From contig NW_026111824.1 of NCBI RefSeq assembly GCF_024679095.1, positions 1-64,000 of the forward strand: a DNA stretch of 64,000 bases, read 5' to 3'. A program made the position numbers and the translations under genes. This stretch comes from Eriocheir sinensis. Its lineage: Eukaryota; Arthropoda; Malacostraca; Decapoda; Varunidae. A model generated the notes under the pieces. That model saw nothing but the letters and a program-made list of their open reading frames with translations, had not been told where the DNA came from and did not search any database. This document shows, in pieces, positions 1-13,900 of this stretch (position 1 is the stretch's first letter; each line of letters starts with the position of its first letter).

Positions 1-49
1 ATCCCAAATTTTCTGACACTAGCAGGCATCACGGGGACTATTAAATTTA

Positions 50-418
50 GGCAGATATTGTCAAATCTGAGAGTTTGGGTCCCTACAGAGTTATTCTTCC
101 CAAACTCTTTAGGGACCCGAAACTTGGATTTGAATTGTAATACCACCCCGAAACCGAACGTACTCTGTAGGACCCAAAACTTCCCAGATTCGACTTGTAA
201 TACAGCCCTGAAAGCGAATTCTAGGGACCCCAAACTTCGGGTTCAACTTGTAATACAACCCCGAAAGCGAACATTGTAGGACCCAAAACTTCGGACTCGA
301 CTTGTAATACAGCCTCGGACTCGACTTGTAATACAGCCCTCGACTCGACTTGTAATACAGCCCCGAAACTGAACTCTGTAGGGACCCCAAACTTCTCCTA
401 TTCAACTTGTAATATGTC
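50..418. repeat. Imperfect minisatellite, period about 55-59 bp
   Basis: Six to seven diverged units carry GGGACCCcAAACTT, CGACTTGTAATACAGCC and CGAAAGCGAAC blocks in that order. Within one unit (about 294-360) a block of about 22 bp containing CGACTTGTAATACAGCC is itself repeated three times. No coding signal. Confidence 0.8.
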
Positions 419-502
419 CTTAATGTTGAGTATAATGTTTTAAGAAAGATTTCGAAAGTTAGTCATGAAACCCACACAAAAGGAAAAAAAAAAAAAAAGA
501 GC

Positions 503-676
503 ATTAAACTTCGTCTGTAAGCTCTTCATTTTATTTCCTGCATTTCCGACCAGACGATTATGGCGCGGACTATAAAGGACAAAAAAAAGCATTAAACTTC
601 ATCCGTAAGTTCTTAATTTTATTTCCTGCATTTCTGACCAGACGATTATGGTTCGTACCATAACTTTCTGATTTAA
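503..676. repeat. Tandem duplication, period about 87 bp
   Basis: Two adjacent copies begin GCATTAAACTTC at 503 and 590 and share GACCAGACGATTATGG further in. Copies differ at scattered bases. Nothing else is recognised between 419 and 880. Confidence 0.75.
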
Positions 677-880
677 GGAATGTGTTTTTTCTGGATTTCC
701 AGAACTTGGACAATTGGAATTTTTAGATCTTTCATTTTATTTTATTTCATTTCATTTATTTACTTCTTTTTACAGTAAAGGAAATAGCTCAAGGGCAAAC
801 ATAGATAAAAAAAAGTCAGTTTGAATTTAGGGAATTTTGTGTGATATTGGTAATTGACAACCATGCCCCTCCACCCACCA

Positions 881-881
<1 letters not shown>

Positions 882-916
<35 letters not shown>
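882..916. repeat. (CA)n microsatellite
   Basis: Seventeen perfect CA units, in the intron just upstream of the first IR exon in the window. Confidence 0.97.
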
Positions 917-919
<3 letters not shown>

Positions 920-953
920 TGCACAAAAGTTTCATTGGCCGTTTCATTACCAG

Positions 954-1075
954 AGCTGCGGACGACTGTGGTGGACTTCACGCAGCCGTATGTGCAGGAG
1001 GGAACAGCACTCATCTCTCGTGCACCTAAAGAGCAGGAGAAGTTATTGGCGGTCTTCTCACCCTTTTCTCTGGCG
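954..1075 (+). CDS. IR exon: end of ligand-binding lobe S1
   Basis: Acceptor CAG ends at 953 and donor GTAAGC starts at 1076. Translation from 956 reads LRTTVVDFTQPYVQEG and then ISRAP and AVFSPFSLA. By alignment from memory to AMPA-type receptors, the Arg before TTVVDF falls on the glutamate alpha-carboxylate-binding Arg. It ends in phase 0 and joins LWAVLF of the next exon. The exact 5' boundary (954 or 956) is uncertain because two AGs are adjacent. Confidence 0.88.
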
Positions 1076-1901
1076 GTAAGCAGATGTTAACCCGGTAGCA
1101 GGGACGGGCCAAAGTTGTGGCTTTACCGTGTAGCAGCGACGGGCCAAATTTGTGCCATGATATAAACCCCCCAAAATAGATGATACATAATCTGATCACA
1201 AATGCTTTGATATGTATTATGAAATGGTTTGTGTGAGGGATGATTTTTTCCTCATTTTTTTCGCTTAGAGGGACCTTTAACCCCTTCAACACGAGGATGC
1301 GTATACTGTGTCCTTGCGTGCCCCGTACCATATCCGAGGACGCGCATACTGCGTCCTGGTTCGCTTTAGCCAATATATGAGTTATTTTATCTCTATATTT
1401 ATGCTTACATCTCAACGTTATCTATTGATTTATGTTTCTTTATGTGCTCCATTTAATTCTGCATGTTTTCATATATAATACATCATGATTGTGTTGAGTT
1501 TATGGCTGAAAACTTGTTATATTCAAATGCGACATTTGAAATTTGGCGCGCGCGGTGATCTCGGATACGGCGCGGGGCGCTGTTTTGGCCCGGTCGTAGT
1601 GTAGGGGTTAAGAAACATGATCCCCGCTGCTACCGGGCTAACTCATTTACTCTAAGGAGTCAAATGATCACCTGCACCATCATCATCATCATCATTATTG
1701 CCTGTGAGTTTTAAGAAGTTGAATCGTCACCTTCACCACCACCATCATCATCATCATCATCATCCCCCCTTCACTCTTGAAACATATCAAATTTACATCT
1801 GCACCAGCACTACCATCATCATTGTCATCACTATCATCATCACCATCATCGTTATCCCTCCTCATTCTAAATAGTCAAATCAACACCTGCACCAGCACTA
1901 C

Positions 1902-1933
<32 letters not shown>

Positions 1934-4900
1934 CAAATTTCATCATCTTCACCATCACTCAAAAGTAGCTGAACTGTGAACAAGTATTACTTCATTCCAT
2001 TACAGATATCCTTAAAGAGCTTACTACTAGTATTAATAATATTGGTCATTTACCTCAAAGCTAATAGATAAAAACTAAACAGTCCAAGGCTGCAAAGTGT
2101 CAGTGCGAGTCAGTGTGAGGTCATGTCTTTTCCCTCAATAGCTGTGGGCGGTGCTGTTCATGGTCACTCTACTGATGGGCATCCTGAGCTTCCTGTTGAG
2201 TCTTGGCCATGACTGCTGCACCACTGCCGTGCCTCCTCCCTGCACCACACTTCCGAAGGCAGACCTGGATCAGCTTCCTGCCCTCTGCTCTGCTCAAGTA
2301 GTATCACTTTCAATATGCATAACAAAGAATGCATCATGTGACAGAAATATGGTTAGTAGTGTGGCAACTTGCTCATGTAGAAAGACATGTGATCGGACAC
2401 AGATGCCGGAAAGAACACTATCCAAATATTGTTTCAACATCTTCCGTACTCTTGTGCTCCAAGGAAACTTGATGCCTGACTGCTCTTCACCCATCAGGGC
2501 ATTTCTTTTTACGTGGTATGCCTTCTGCATCATATTATACGGTAAACAAAAGCTTTATAATATTTTTTTTGTGTGTATGTTTGTGTTTACCTAGCTGTAT
2601 TTAACTATAGTCGGTTCCATAAGAGCTGGTGGGACTAATCTTTCAAGGATGGACTCGCAGACTTAGCGTCACTGCTTGGGTGATGGTATTGCGTGCTCAT
2701 TGGCCAATCTTTAACTTGTTCTAACGTGCATAAAATTGACTTTGCATTCCAGCCAAAACCCTCTTTGAACTGTAAGGTGACAGATCGCACCGATAAAAAC
2801 TAATGCAATAATATCTTTATTGATAAATATGTGCCTTTTGAACTATTATAAATAAGTCTGAAATGACATTCATAACAAAACTGAGTTGAAACAACATGTA
2901 ATCGGACAATATCCAGCCACGGAAGCGACTGTTAAGGCTAGACTTTTTTTATTAGGTACTTTTTGTGCTAGTCACTAGTGCCTGACTACAGTCTCCACAA
3001 TGTCATTCGCTAACTCATTTATTGTAAGATTTCTTGGTATATATTTAGTCCTGGCTTAGTCATAATGTGTAGTGATGGTACGTAGCCATAACGTTAACAC
3101 TGGCCTAAGGCAAGAACCTTCTCTTTTCTTTCATCATGCTATCACTAATCCTGCAATATGTTCCCATTATTTGTGGGTAACAAAGTAATAGCAGCCATAA
3201 GGAAGAGTGATTATAATAATAACCACATTTCTTTACCAATAGTGTTGATTTGAAGCGGTAACAGAGTGAGAGATAGTAGGGTATGTCATGGCAAACAAAA
3301 TTTGACGCAGGTTGGATCAGGTAAACAACAACCAATAAGTGGCGCAGAGACCGTCACCCAAGCAATGATGTCAAGTTCGTGATTTCATCCCTGAAGGATT
3401 AGCCCTGCCAAGTCTTGTTGAACCAACTACAGTAGTATATACAAGGCAAGTATAGAGAAGGTATCGTCATACAGGTGGGAGGAAATCACTCGCTGGCAAC
3501 TCCTATAGCTCTTGCTTGTTATCATTTTTTCATCATTCTGCCCAAACTATCATTGTTTCACTTCCTGAAACATTTAAAATTCAGTTTCCTGCTTTCTCAA
3601 AATCGCCTCGATCATAAGCCGAGCCGTGACGGTGTTCATTCGCATCGGCATTTGTTTACTTCAAGTCAGACTGCTCAGCTGATGTACGAGTCTGACTTGA
3701 GTAAACAAATGCCGATCACGTGAGCGGCGAGTCTGACTTGAGTAAACAAATGCCGATGCGAATGAACACCGTCACGGCTCGGCTTATGATCGGAGGCGAT
3801 TTTGACCCTATGTATATCTTTACCTCGGGACGTACCACACACCATCAGAAGCAGAAAAGCATGCAGATTTAGGATCTGTGCTTATAAAAGTGATGCGACG
3901 AAAACCAGCTGAGCACTAAAGAGTTGAAGAGAAATAAGTGCAAGAAAATGTATACTCCATAGTTCCCTTAACTCTGATTTTCGTATGTGTAATTATACAT
4001 TATTGTTACAATTTTATGCTTGTGTGATGCAGATTTTCTCAGGAAGATAATGGTGGTCTCAGGTTTTCGTAAAAATTAATGTTAGGGTCAGGAAACATGG
4101 TGGGAGTGAGGTGTAATAAGTCGTCGGTTTGGGCAGACAACGAGGATGGGGCGGGGCTTAAATAGGCTCGAGGAAGGGGCGGAGCTTATCGAGATGCCGT
4201 GAACATTTCTCTATATATTTTTCATTCACCGACAATTGCTTCATACGGTATATAACAAAAAAATCCACATCTTATTTTATTTTATTGTAGCAGTTTATAA
4301 CATAAAAAACATCCGAGAGGTCCTAATAAAAAAGCTCATTTCAAAATTTGGTTCCTCACGTTCTATGAGAGTGACGATACCTCTCTATACTTGCCTTGAG
4401 TATAAAGTGCCTGAGTCACACTCGTGGGGTCCTGTCTCTAAATCTATACTTATCCAGCTTTTCCATAAACTGAAGCACACTCTTTGCCTCTACCACTTCT
4501 TGAAACTCATTCCAAGTATGTCTATTAACTGTCAGCCCCATTCCTCAAATCAAAATGCCATAAGCACCTAAATGACTCACTTTGCTAACGCAGTAGTAAA
4601 TTCATAATTAGACAGTAAGTATTTATATGAAAAACACTTCTAGGTCATAAATATAAAAGGATAAAATGAAAAACAATAACAAAAAAACTTCAGCATATGA
4701 CCAGTGTCTGTCACCGTTTCTCACTTTTCCGATGGCTTCACAATGTCTAATCTCACTTCCATTGTGATGGCTTTCCCTTCCTTTGAAGCGCTGCCATCAG
4801 AAGAGTCTGCCTTATGTTTGGGAGACATAATGAAGGCCAAAAGTCATTGAAAAAAGAACACAAACCAAAGAAAGCGAATCACAACAAAACAAAATGGCGT

Positions 4901-7900
4901 ATAGCAGAAAATGAGCTTGCCTTTTTCCTCAGTCAAGCGCCATGTTGCAACGAATTGCTACTCTGTGGTTGCAAGCTAGTTCACACATGAACTTAGTAAT
5001 TATGTCAAATGTCATTAGTCGAAACAGAGATTTTTTAGTGATTTATGGAGGTTGCATCGTAACAGTTACTTTGAAACGTCGTAGGTCGAGGACCTCGTAA
5101 CCCACGGACCTCCTGTACAGTAATGCCTCGGTTTACGAGTGCCTTACTTTATGAGTGTTTTGATTAACAAACAAAAGCAAATAAAAAAAAATGCCTTATT
5201 TTACAAGCGGTGACTTGGTGTACGTGCATCCTACTTGTACAAGTCGAAGACGCGAGCGTGGGTTCCCTTCGTTCACCACGAGACAAGAGCACTCGGAGCA
5301 GAACACAGTGGGAATGTGGTCTTTAATTTGTATATTTCACCTTTTGTTCTCCTATCATAAGATAGGAGTCGGTCCCCTTTTTTACTCCCCTTACCGCCTT
5401 GAACATTCAACTTTATTACTTCCAAATTATCCAGTCCTTTGTTGTGCTAAGCTGGTGCTAATATAGTTATGGCTCTTTGTATTCCTTCAAGCTGTGCGCT
5501 TTTTCCTGTACAGCACCCAGAGAACAGCTGCATACTCTAACCTTGATCGTGCCTTTGACACACACTTTTCTAACCGATTCCTCATCCCTATACAGCAGTG
5601 TTGCTTAATATGCCGATCGTACTGTGTGAATACCTATTAAACGAGGGGTCTTACATAATGATTAAACCTTCACATCTGAGTTGAACCATGGAGTATTATT
5701 ATATTTCCTACCATTGGGCAAGGCAATTGTGGTCTGGGTGGTCCAAGGGGTGGAGGCTGAGGTGGTGTTCATGGGGGATTGGGTGCTAGCCACGTGGCGA
5801 TGCTGGATGTGATGCAGTTATTGTGTATGCTCCTAATATATTTATACATATACTTGTCTTTTTGTATACATTTGTTTTGATATACACACCCAGTAACTCA
5901 CTTTAGATCGTATTATTCTTTTTCCATCAGCCATGTACTCTGGCAGCCTCACCTCATACCTCACCAAGCCTATTCTTGAGAAGTCCATCAACTCCCTGCA
6001 GGACTTGATAGATGCAACCCGCAGAGGCTTTGTGCCTGCGGTGCAGCCCACCACTAATCAGGAAGGCCTGTTCAAAGTGAGTCCTTGGTTTGTCTTTGTA
6101 TTTTCGTTTTTTGAGACTACAGACGCCCTGATGATACACCTGTACTTGTCAGGTCCTTTTATACCTGGTCAACTCATTATGGGATTTCAACAAGACTCTT
6201 CTAAAAAGAATCAGGTAGTGAATATTATATTGGATTTTTTTCTTGAGGCAGTACTGGTAATGTTTGAATTCCAGACCATAAAATACATTTGACCCTCAAT
6301 TTAATGGAATAGCCAGTGAAAATGAAAAATATGTTTACATGATCAAAGAATAAAGACATTACATTTTTTCTCACCAGCAATGTGTAATTATCAACAGGAG
6401 TTTTAGGAAGGTAACCCCATAGAAAAAAAGAGAGAATCCAGAGGTAATGGAAGCACACAAAAAGTAAACAGGTTCACAAAAATGTCAAGCAACTTGGTCC
6501 TTTGAGGTGCCATTGGAAAGGCAAACTCCCACGACTCATCGAGTCAAGGCGAGGCTGCCTGAGCACTGTGCTGTCAGGTGGGTTGCTGGGGTAGGTGGCA
6601 CACTTAGTCCACCTCTGACGGGAGTGCTGTGTATGTGACGACCACCTTGATCATCCACCTGTTCCTACTCAGCCAGTCCTTCTAACCCCACAGCAGGTGG
6701 CGTGGGTGGAATACATTTGTGATACACAAGGGTGGTGAGCCTCGCATTCCATCATTACTCCACCACTTTAGAAACCACGGAAGTCTCGGGAAACAGTGAA
6801 TTGTTTATGTAGTTATTGCACAGTATGACATTCTACATCAACACCACTGCACACTACATTTCATGTAGTATATACACCGTACTACATGAACACTCAGGAA
6901 AACAGTGAAATGTTCATGTAATTATCACATAATATAACATATTGCCTCAACGCCACCACACGCAATGTTTCATGCAGTACATCGTACTGCATCAACACTG
7001 CAGGGGTTAAGAGTGAGATATTGTCAACACTGTCATAGTAAATCCATACTTGATGACCGGATCAGAGTGAGACAGTTCCTACAATCTCATGGTAAAGCAG
7101 CACTTGGCAACCGAAACTTGTGTGACAATGCCTGCAAGTTGCTGGTTTTTGTCATACATAATAATTAAACAACAGTAAGAGTACTACTTTTTTCTTTCTT
7201 TCAGAATGCTAATTCAGGAATTTTCCATGAACTGTGGGAGTTAATGGATCCAAAACGGAGCTTCCCAAAGTCTGGCCAGCAAGCCATGGAAAAGGTAGGC
7301 CAGGTATTGCAGGGACTCCTAGGGGCAAACTGGCTTGTTTTATATAGTCTTCATCCAGTGAAGTTATATAATGTTGGTTTTGTCTGATTAAAAAAAAAGT
7401 TAACTAAAGTGTGACGAGCTTTTGCATGTACTTTGCGTCATATATACAGTGGAGCCTCGGGTCGCGAATGCCTCTCATCTCGAACAAATCGGTTCACAAA
7501 CAAATTTTCTGAACAAATAACGTCAAGGGTGACAAACAGTGTCTCGAGCTACGAACATGCAAGCCGGCAACATTGTTTAGTATTGAGTTTCTTTTTTGGG
7601 AGTTAGGTGATGCAGACCCTACAGATAGCAAATTTCCGCAAATGTTTGGGGCGCCCCCCCCCCCCCCCAAAAAAAAAAAAGCCTTTAGACTCACAAAATA
7701 ACACTGAGCAATTTTACACAAACTCTACCTAATAAAGCATTTCCGGTACCTGACCACTAATGGGGAGCATACGCCTGGGGAGCATCGCTTCACTCACTTG
7801 CTGCCTCCACTCCCAACAGTCTTCCTGAGTAAGCTCCCAAGCAGCTGCCCTGTCCATCTCAAGTCCTTCCCGTCAGGATCGGTCAACTTGTCCCAGCCTT

Positions 7901-10900
7901 GAGTTACGTGGGCATTCCCCTGGTCTCCTTCACTCAGGGTTGTCTCGTGCAGAAACAACCCTTTGAGCAGGATCAATCCATTACTTGAGAGCAGCATAAA
8001 ATATCATAAGTAGCATTATTCATCAGATATATGTAGTACATACTATAAACTGTATGGTAATTTACATAAACTTCGTACAGATACAGTCACTGACATCTCA
8101 CTGTTGGGTCCTCACCTCGAAGGACCTGCAATTTTCTTTTTCAACTTTAGGTGCTTGAGTATATCATACTATGCAGATTTTTTAGTAATAAATTCTTCTT
8201 TCTATAAAAATCAGGCGATAAATATATGAAATGGGTATATAACATATATGATCATAACTGCAAGCAGCCGTTCAGCTGTTAAATAAACAGGTCCTGTTGG
8301 CAATAGGGCTGGACAGCACCAGTACCAGTAGTGGTACAAACAGTCCTGGCTGTACAACACAGTAATGGGGCCAGATCACTCTGTACCAGTAACAGTGAGT
8401 ATCACTGGTACAGTATTAAGTTTTCTCGATGCTGACAGGTCATCATGTACGCATGTGTAGGCATGTAGGTGCCTGTCAGTACCCACCGGTACCTGCACTG
8501 AGCAGTCTGATACCATTACCGTGTTGTATATCTGGTACTGTTAGTACCAGTACTAGTACCAGTAATGGCAGTACTGACTACACAACACAGTGAGGGCACC
8601 ACACTGCTCAGTACTGGCAGCAGTGGGTGCCGCCGGTGCAGTCGTTGGTATTGCAGCTATGATACGGTGCTGATACCCATTTCATATTTTTATCACTTGA
8701 TCTTTATAGAGAGTAGCATTCATTAGTTAATAATTCACATGGTTGAGTATGCTTAGCCAACTGAAGTTGAAAAGAGTGGCAGAGACTTTGTGACGAGAAC
8801 CCAACAGTTAAGTGAGATTTCAATGACTACGTATATATTTGTAATAAGTTTACATAAATTTCAGAACAGCTTATGGTACGTATAGCTGATGAATGATGCC
8901 ACTTATGATACATTAAGCTGCTTTATTCATGTATACATCACCTTTTCATCAGGGACGGCCAAATAATCCGGGGGGACCATGAATGTTTGAAGAAGAGCAC
9001 TGAAAATTCCCCTTGGGCCGCGTATGTGCATTTTGGGGGAAATCCATAAACATGCGAATGTGCAAATAGTGAATCCACGAATATGGGGCGACAGGTGTAC
9101 ATATATACAGTATCAGTCATAGCAGATGCTCCCCCCTCCCCATAAAACCAGCGGTGTTCTTCAAGTCTGTATGGTCAGTCCAGAAGACATACTTGAGGCC
9201 ATCAGTGAAATGTCCCCCCAACTCTGCAGGTGGACCTTACAACATTCCCACAGTCTTACTCAGGAACTGTAAAAATGATCTCTCACACCCACTATACATT
9301 CTCTTCCGTAAATCACTGGACACGGGGGAAATCCAAGATATCCTTAAAGAATTGATAATCACCCCCATCTTTAAATGGGCTCAAGAAGCCAGGCCAAGAA
9401 CTACAGGCCAGTAGTCTTAACTTCCCACGTAACAAAGACACTGGAAAGAATTGTGAGGAAGAGACTAGTGAATTACCTAGAGGATGGAAGGAGTGGAGTG
9501 TCTGGATGGAGAAAGATGGAAACTCTTCTGCCGTGGCCATCCCCTGGTGGGAGCTCCTAAGAGAAGGCGTCAAAGATGAATGAAATAGAAATAAACTAAA
9601 CCTAGCACGAGTTTCACAAAGGGAGGTCATGCCTATTACAACTGCTAGAACATCATGAACACCTAATCAGCAAAGTGAAAGATGGGCAGAATGTGGACGT
9701 GGTCTATCCGGACTTTGCCATATCATTTGATAAGGTAGATCGCGGATTACTCCTCCACAAAATGAAGGAATTGGGGATCCAAGAAAAATAGGAGTCTGGC
9801 TACACAGCTTCCTTAGTGGCAGAACCCAGTCGGTCAGTGTCAACAGTGCAACAGCAAGTACTGCTGGAGTGAGGAGCGGAGCTCCCCAGGGCTCGATACT
9901 AGGACCTCTACTTTTCCTAATCATGATGGAGGATATAAACAAAAGTTATCCAGTCAAAAGTATCATCATTTGCAGATGACACCAGGATAAGCAGAGCAAA
10001 AACAACCCCAGATGTCAAAACCCTACAAGCTGATCTAAACAAACTAACCAACTGGGCTGTGGACAAAAACATGTTTTTCAACAGAGATAAATTTGAATTA
10101 ATAAGATATGGGAAAAGTGCCCAACTCAAGACCTCACAGTACCAGGTGGAAGGTCAGGAAATTGCAGAGAAAAGCTCCTACGAGACTTGGGGTACTAGTC
10201 AGTAATGACTTTTCACCCACTGAACACACTGACAACATCACAAGGACGGCCAGCAGGATGACCGGATGGATACTCCGTACCTTCCAGACGAGGGAACCTG
10301 AACACCTCCTCCCGCTCTGGAAGTCCCTGGTGTTGTCAAAAATGGAATACCTGTGCCAGCTGTGGCCCCTCACAAAATTTATGATATCAAGCGACTGGAA
10401 CAGACATAAAGGGTCTTCACAAAAAAGCTGAACTGTATGAAAAATCTTAGCTACTGAGACAGACTTAAGACTCTGCAACTCTACTCCCTCCAAAGACGAA
10501 AAGACGAAGGGAGAGATACTATATAATTTACACTTGGAAAATCATGGAGAAGCAAGTCCCAAACCCATTATCGCAAACTGAAGGAGGATTAGAGGCCAGA
10601 CACACCCCTGGTTTGGTTGCACCTGCTCCAGAACATCCATTGAAGCAGTCAGTCAACGTCTTAGGTCCATACATGCTGCCAGCTTTACCAACGAGGGACC
10701 AAGACTATTCAACTGCCTGCCGAGGGACACAATGGACACTTCTAACTGCAGCACGGAGACCTTCAAGAGAAAGTTGGACTTGTTCCTGCCGGGGACCCCT
10801 GATGAGCCCCCTATCCTACACGCGACTACTCCAAGGGGGGCAGAGAGTAACTCTCTCCCTGAGCAGCTGAGCCACACCAGGAGTGGAGCACAGTGTAGAG

Positions 10901-13900
10901 GCGGTAGACTCCCAAGTCGACCATGGTGAACATCACCTAAACTACAACACGACAAGACAAGACAAGACGAGGGGGGGGGCAGGCAAAGTGGACAGTTAGT
11001 CGGCTGGAGACAACCACAATGGCATCCCACACCAACAGCTCCCTCACAGTAGTCACGCAGTAGCTCTTACAGGTGACCCTTTACTGGAAACAGCAATCAG
11101 AGTTGAATGAAACATTCGTAGAAGGTAAGCAGATGCAGCAGAGGTGACAATGGCCACTCATATAACTATGACAAGTACTTTATTTACAAACACTGCCCCC
11201 CCACCCTACCCCACCCCACCCCAGCCAACACAACCTTCCACATATTGTCTCGGCAGGGCATTAGACCAATTCCGCCATCTTGCCACACCTTAGGTAACTA
11301 TTGCTTAAAGTTGCACAAAATTACATCACTAACGGATCAACTAAACTGAGGGTGAGGTGAGGTGAGCACATGAGGACAGAGGCGAGGAAGGGTAGGAGGC
11401 ACAGGAATGCTGCTTTATCTGCTTGCGGAGGGACATTTGAAGAGTATAGTATTTTATTTTTTAAAGTAAATTTTGACACGACCAATTCAACTTATGACCT
11501 GCCTGTCCGAACCCAACCCCGCCATAACTTGAGGATTACCTGAGTATATGTGATGTTTGAAAGATATTTTTGGCAATCAATCAAAGAAAGTTTTGTCTTC
11601 TGCCAGTGGAAGATTAACCTGCACAACTTCCTTCCCTCAGGTGCTGACAGAGGACATTGTGTATATGAGTGGCGGCCTCAATCTGGAAATCCGGGCTTCC
11701 CAAAAAGGACGACAAAAATTTTACATTTCACGTGAAACTTTCTTGCCTCAGTTGTATGGTATCGCATGCTTCCGAGGTGCTCCCTTCAAAGAGAAATTCA
11801 GCATCATGTGAGTACCATATTCCCTAACGAGTCCAGCCACTCCTCCTGTTTCAAATTATTGAAACAAGATGTCACAGCCAGGCACTCTAACCACTACTCC
11901 ATGACTGCATTAACTACTTTCAAATGCAAGATGATTTTCCAATTTTTGCTTCGTAAAAAAATTGACAAATAATGGTCACAGCGCCTATGCCTCACCGGCG
12001 TTTCACTCTTTCTTTTGCCGTCCATTAGACTGGGCAGAATGGTGGAGGCAGGGCTGGTAGCCAAGTGGGTGGAGGAGGAGGTGTACAACCTGAAGATCAG
12101 TGGGAGGCAGCAGGAACAACAGCCAGGTGGAGAGGTGGACACTCGACCGCTCACCCTGGACCACCTTCAGGTACCGCCAGACCGACACATCACCACTTGC
12201 TGCCCTCTTCATTCCCTGACTATTGATTTAAATAACATAAGACAACCATTTTCTTATTTATTAAAGGAACTGGTATGAGTGATGGTAGAGAGGGTACGTG
12301 GGCGGGTGTGCCTAGGGGGGTTGTATGGATGGGGATGGATGAGAAGTATAGAGGCAGGAGTAAGGAAGGATGTGCTATTGTGATGTCTGAAAGAGTGTGG
12401 AATGGTGTGACTGATTATGGTTGGAAGGGATCAAGAATTGTGTGGGTGAAAGGAAAAGTAGGTTTAGTAAAGTATGCATGGGTGTGTATTTATGCACCAG
12501 TAAATGTGAAAAGTAAAAAAGGACTGAGGGACAGGGAAGCTTTTTTGGGAGGAAAAAAATGCATGTCTGAAGAGTTTTGAGAAAGAAAGGAAACTTATTA
12601 TGTTGGGAGATATGAATGCTAAGGTGGGTGATGAATGTGTGATGGATGTGGTGGGAAAATGGGGGATACTTGGAAAGAATGAAAATGAAGAGTGCCCGGT
12701 GGATGCCTGTGCTGAGAGGGGAATGTTCCTAGCGAACACTTTCTTTCAGCACAAGAACATCCACCGATACACATGGAGGAGGGGGAAGATTATGAGCAGA
12801 AAGGATTGATTGATTATGTGGCAGTAGATGGAAGACTTAGAAAGGATATTTGTGATGCGAAGGTAGTAAGAGGAATGTTCAATGGCTCTGATCATCTTGC
12901 AGTGCTGGCAACATTAAGGATGAAGAAAAAGTGGGTATTTGAAAAGAAAGGCAAAGTAAAAAAGGAAGGTTGGAGAAGTTGGAATAAAAATGTATGCTGA
13001 GGGAAGGAAGTGGGTGATGAATTCAATCCTATTTGCGGATAACACATTGCTCATAGCAGAAAATGAAAGTGACTTACAAAATTTGGTCAGTGTTTTTGAT
13101 AGGGTATGCAAAAGGAGAAAGTTGAAAGTAAATGTCAACAAAAGTAAAGTGATGGTTTGTGAGCGGAGTAGAAGTGAGGTTGTGGATTTTGTATGCCACA
13201 TAGAGTGGGAATTCAATGTGAAAAAAAAAGCAAAATAATTTTGAATGGTGAAGAACTGGAGGAGGTTAATGAGCTTAAGTACCTTGGATCAGTTATGTGA
13301 AAGCATGGTGGTATGGAGGGAGAGACAAGAGAAAGGGCACTGCGAGGAAGAATGGTGGTAGGGTCTTTGAGACGTATCATGAATGGCAGAAGTGTGAGCA
13401 TGGAGATAAAGAGGGATTTGAGAAATACAATAATAGTACCAACCCTCACATATGCAAGTGAAACGTGGGCTTGGAATGAAAGTCAGAGGTCTAGAGTGCA
13501 GGCAGTGGAAATTAGTTATTTCAGGAGTGCTTGTGGTGTGTGGGTAGAATGGATGGAATGAGTAATGAAAGTGTGTATGAGCGTTTTGGAATGTGTCACG
13601 GGGGTGAAGGGAAGAAGTGTGGAGTGGTGGAAGAAGTGAAGTGTCAGACTTTGAAGTGGTTTGGTCACATGGAGCGAACGGAGGAGAGTAAGATGACCAG
13701 GAAGGTGTCTGTGAGTGAGATAGAGGGAGGGAATGTTAGAGGACGACCTCCAGTGAAATGGAGAGATAGGGTGCAGGAGTACGTTAGGGAGAGGGGGGAA
13801 AGATCCTTGAGAAACTTTGAGCAGGCAAGGAGGGAGTGTCTGGATAGAGGAAGATGGAAACTCTTCTGCAGTGGCCGTCCCCTGGCGGGAGCTCCTAGGA

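Noticed and set aside
5700..5800. Possible extra IR exon with frame LGKAIVVWVVQGVEAEVVF
   Set aside because: The flanking exons join in phase without it and it lacks good splice sites.
12275..12580. Small host gene downstream of the S2 exon
   Set aside because: It is the endonuclease part of the RTE-like LINE, lying within its 15-bp target duplications.
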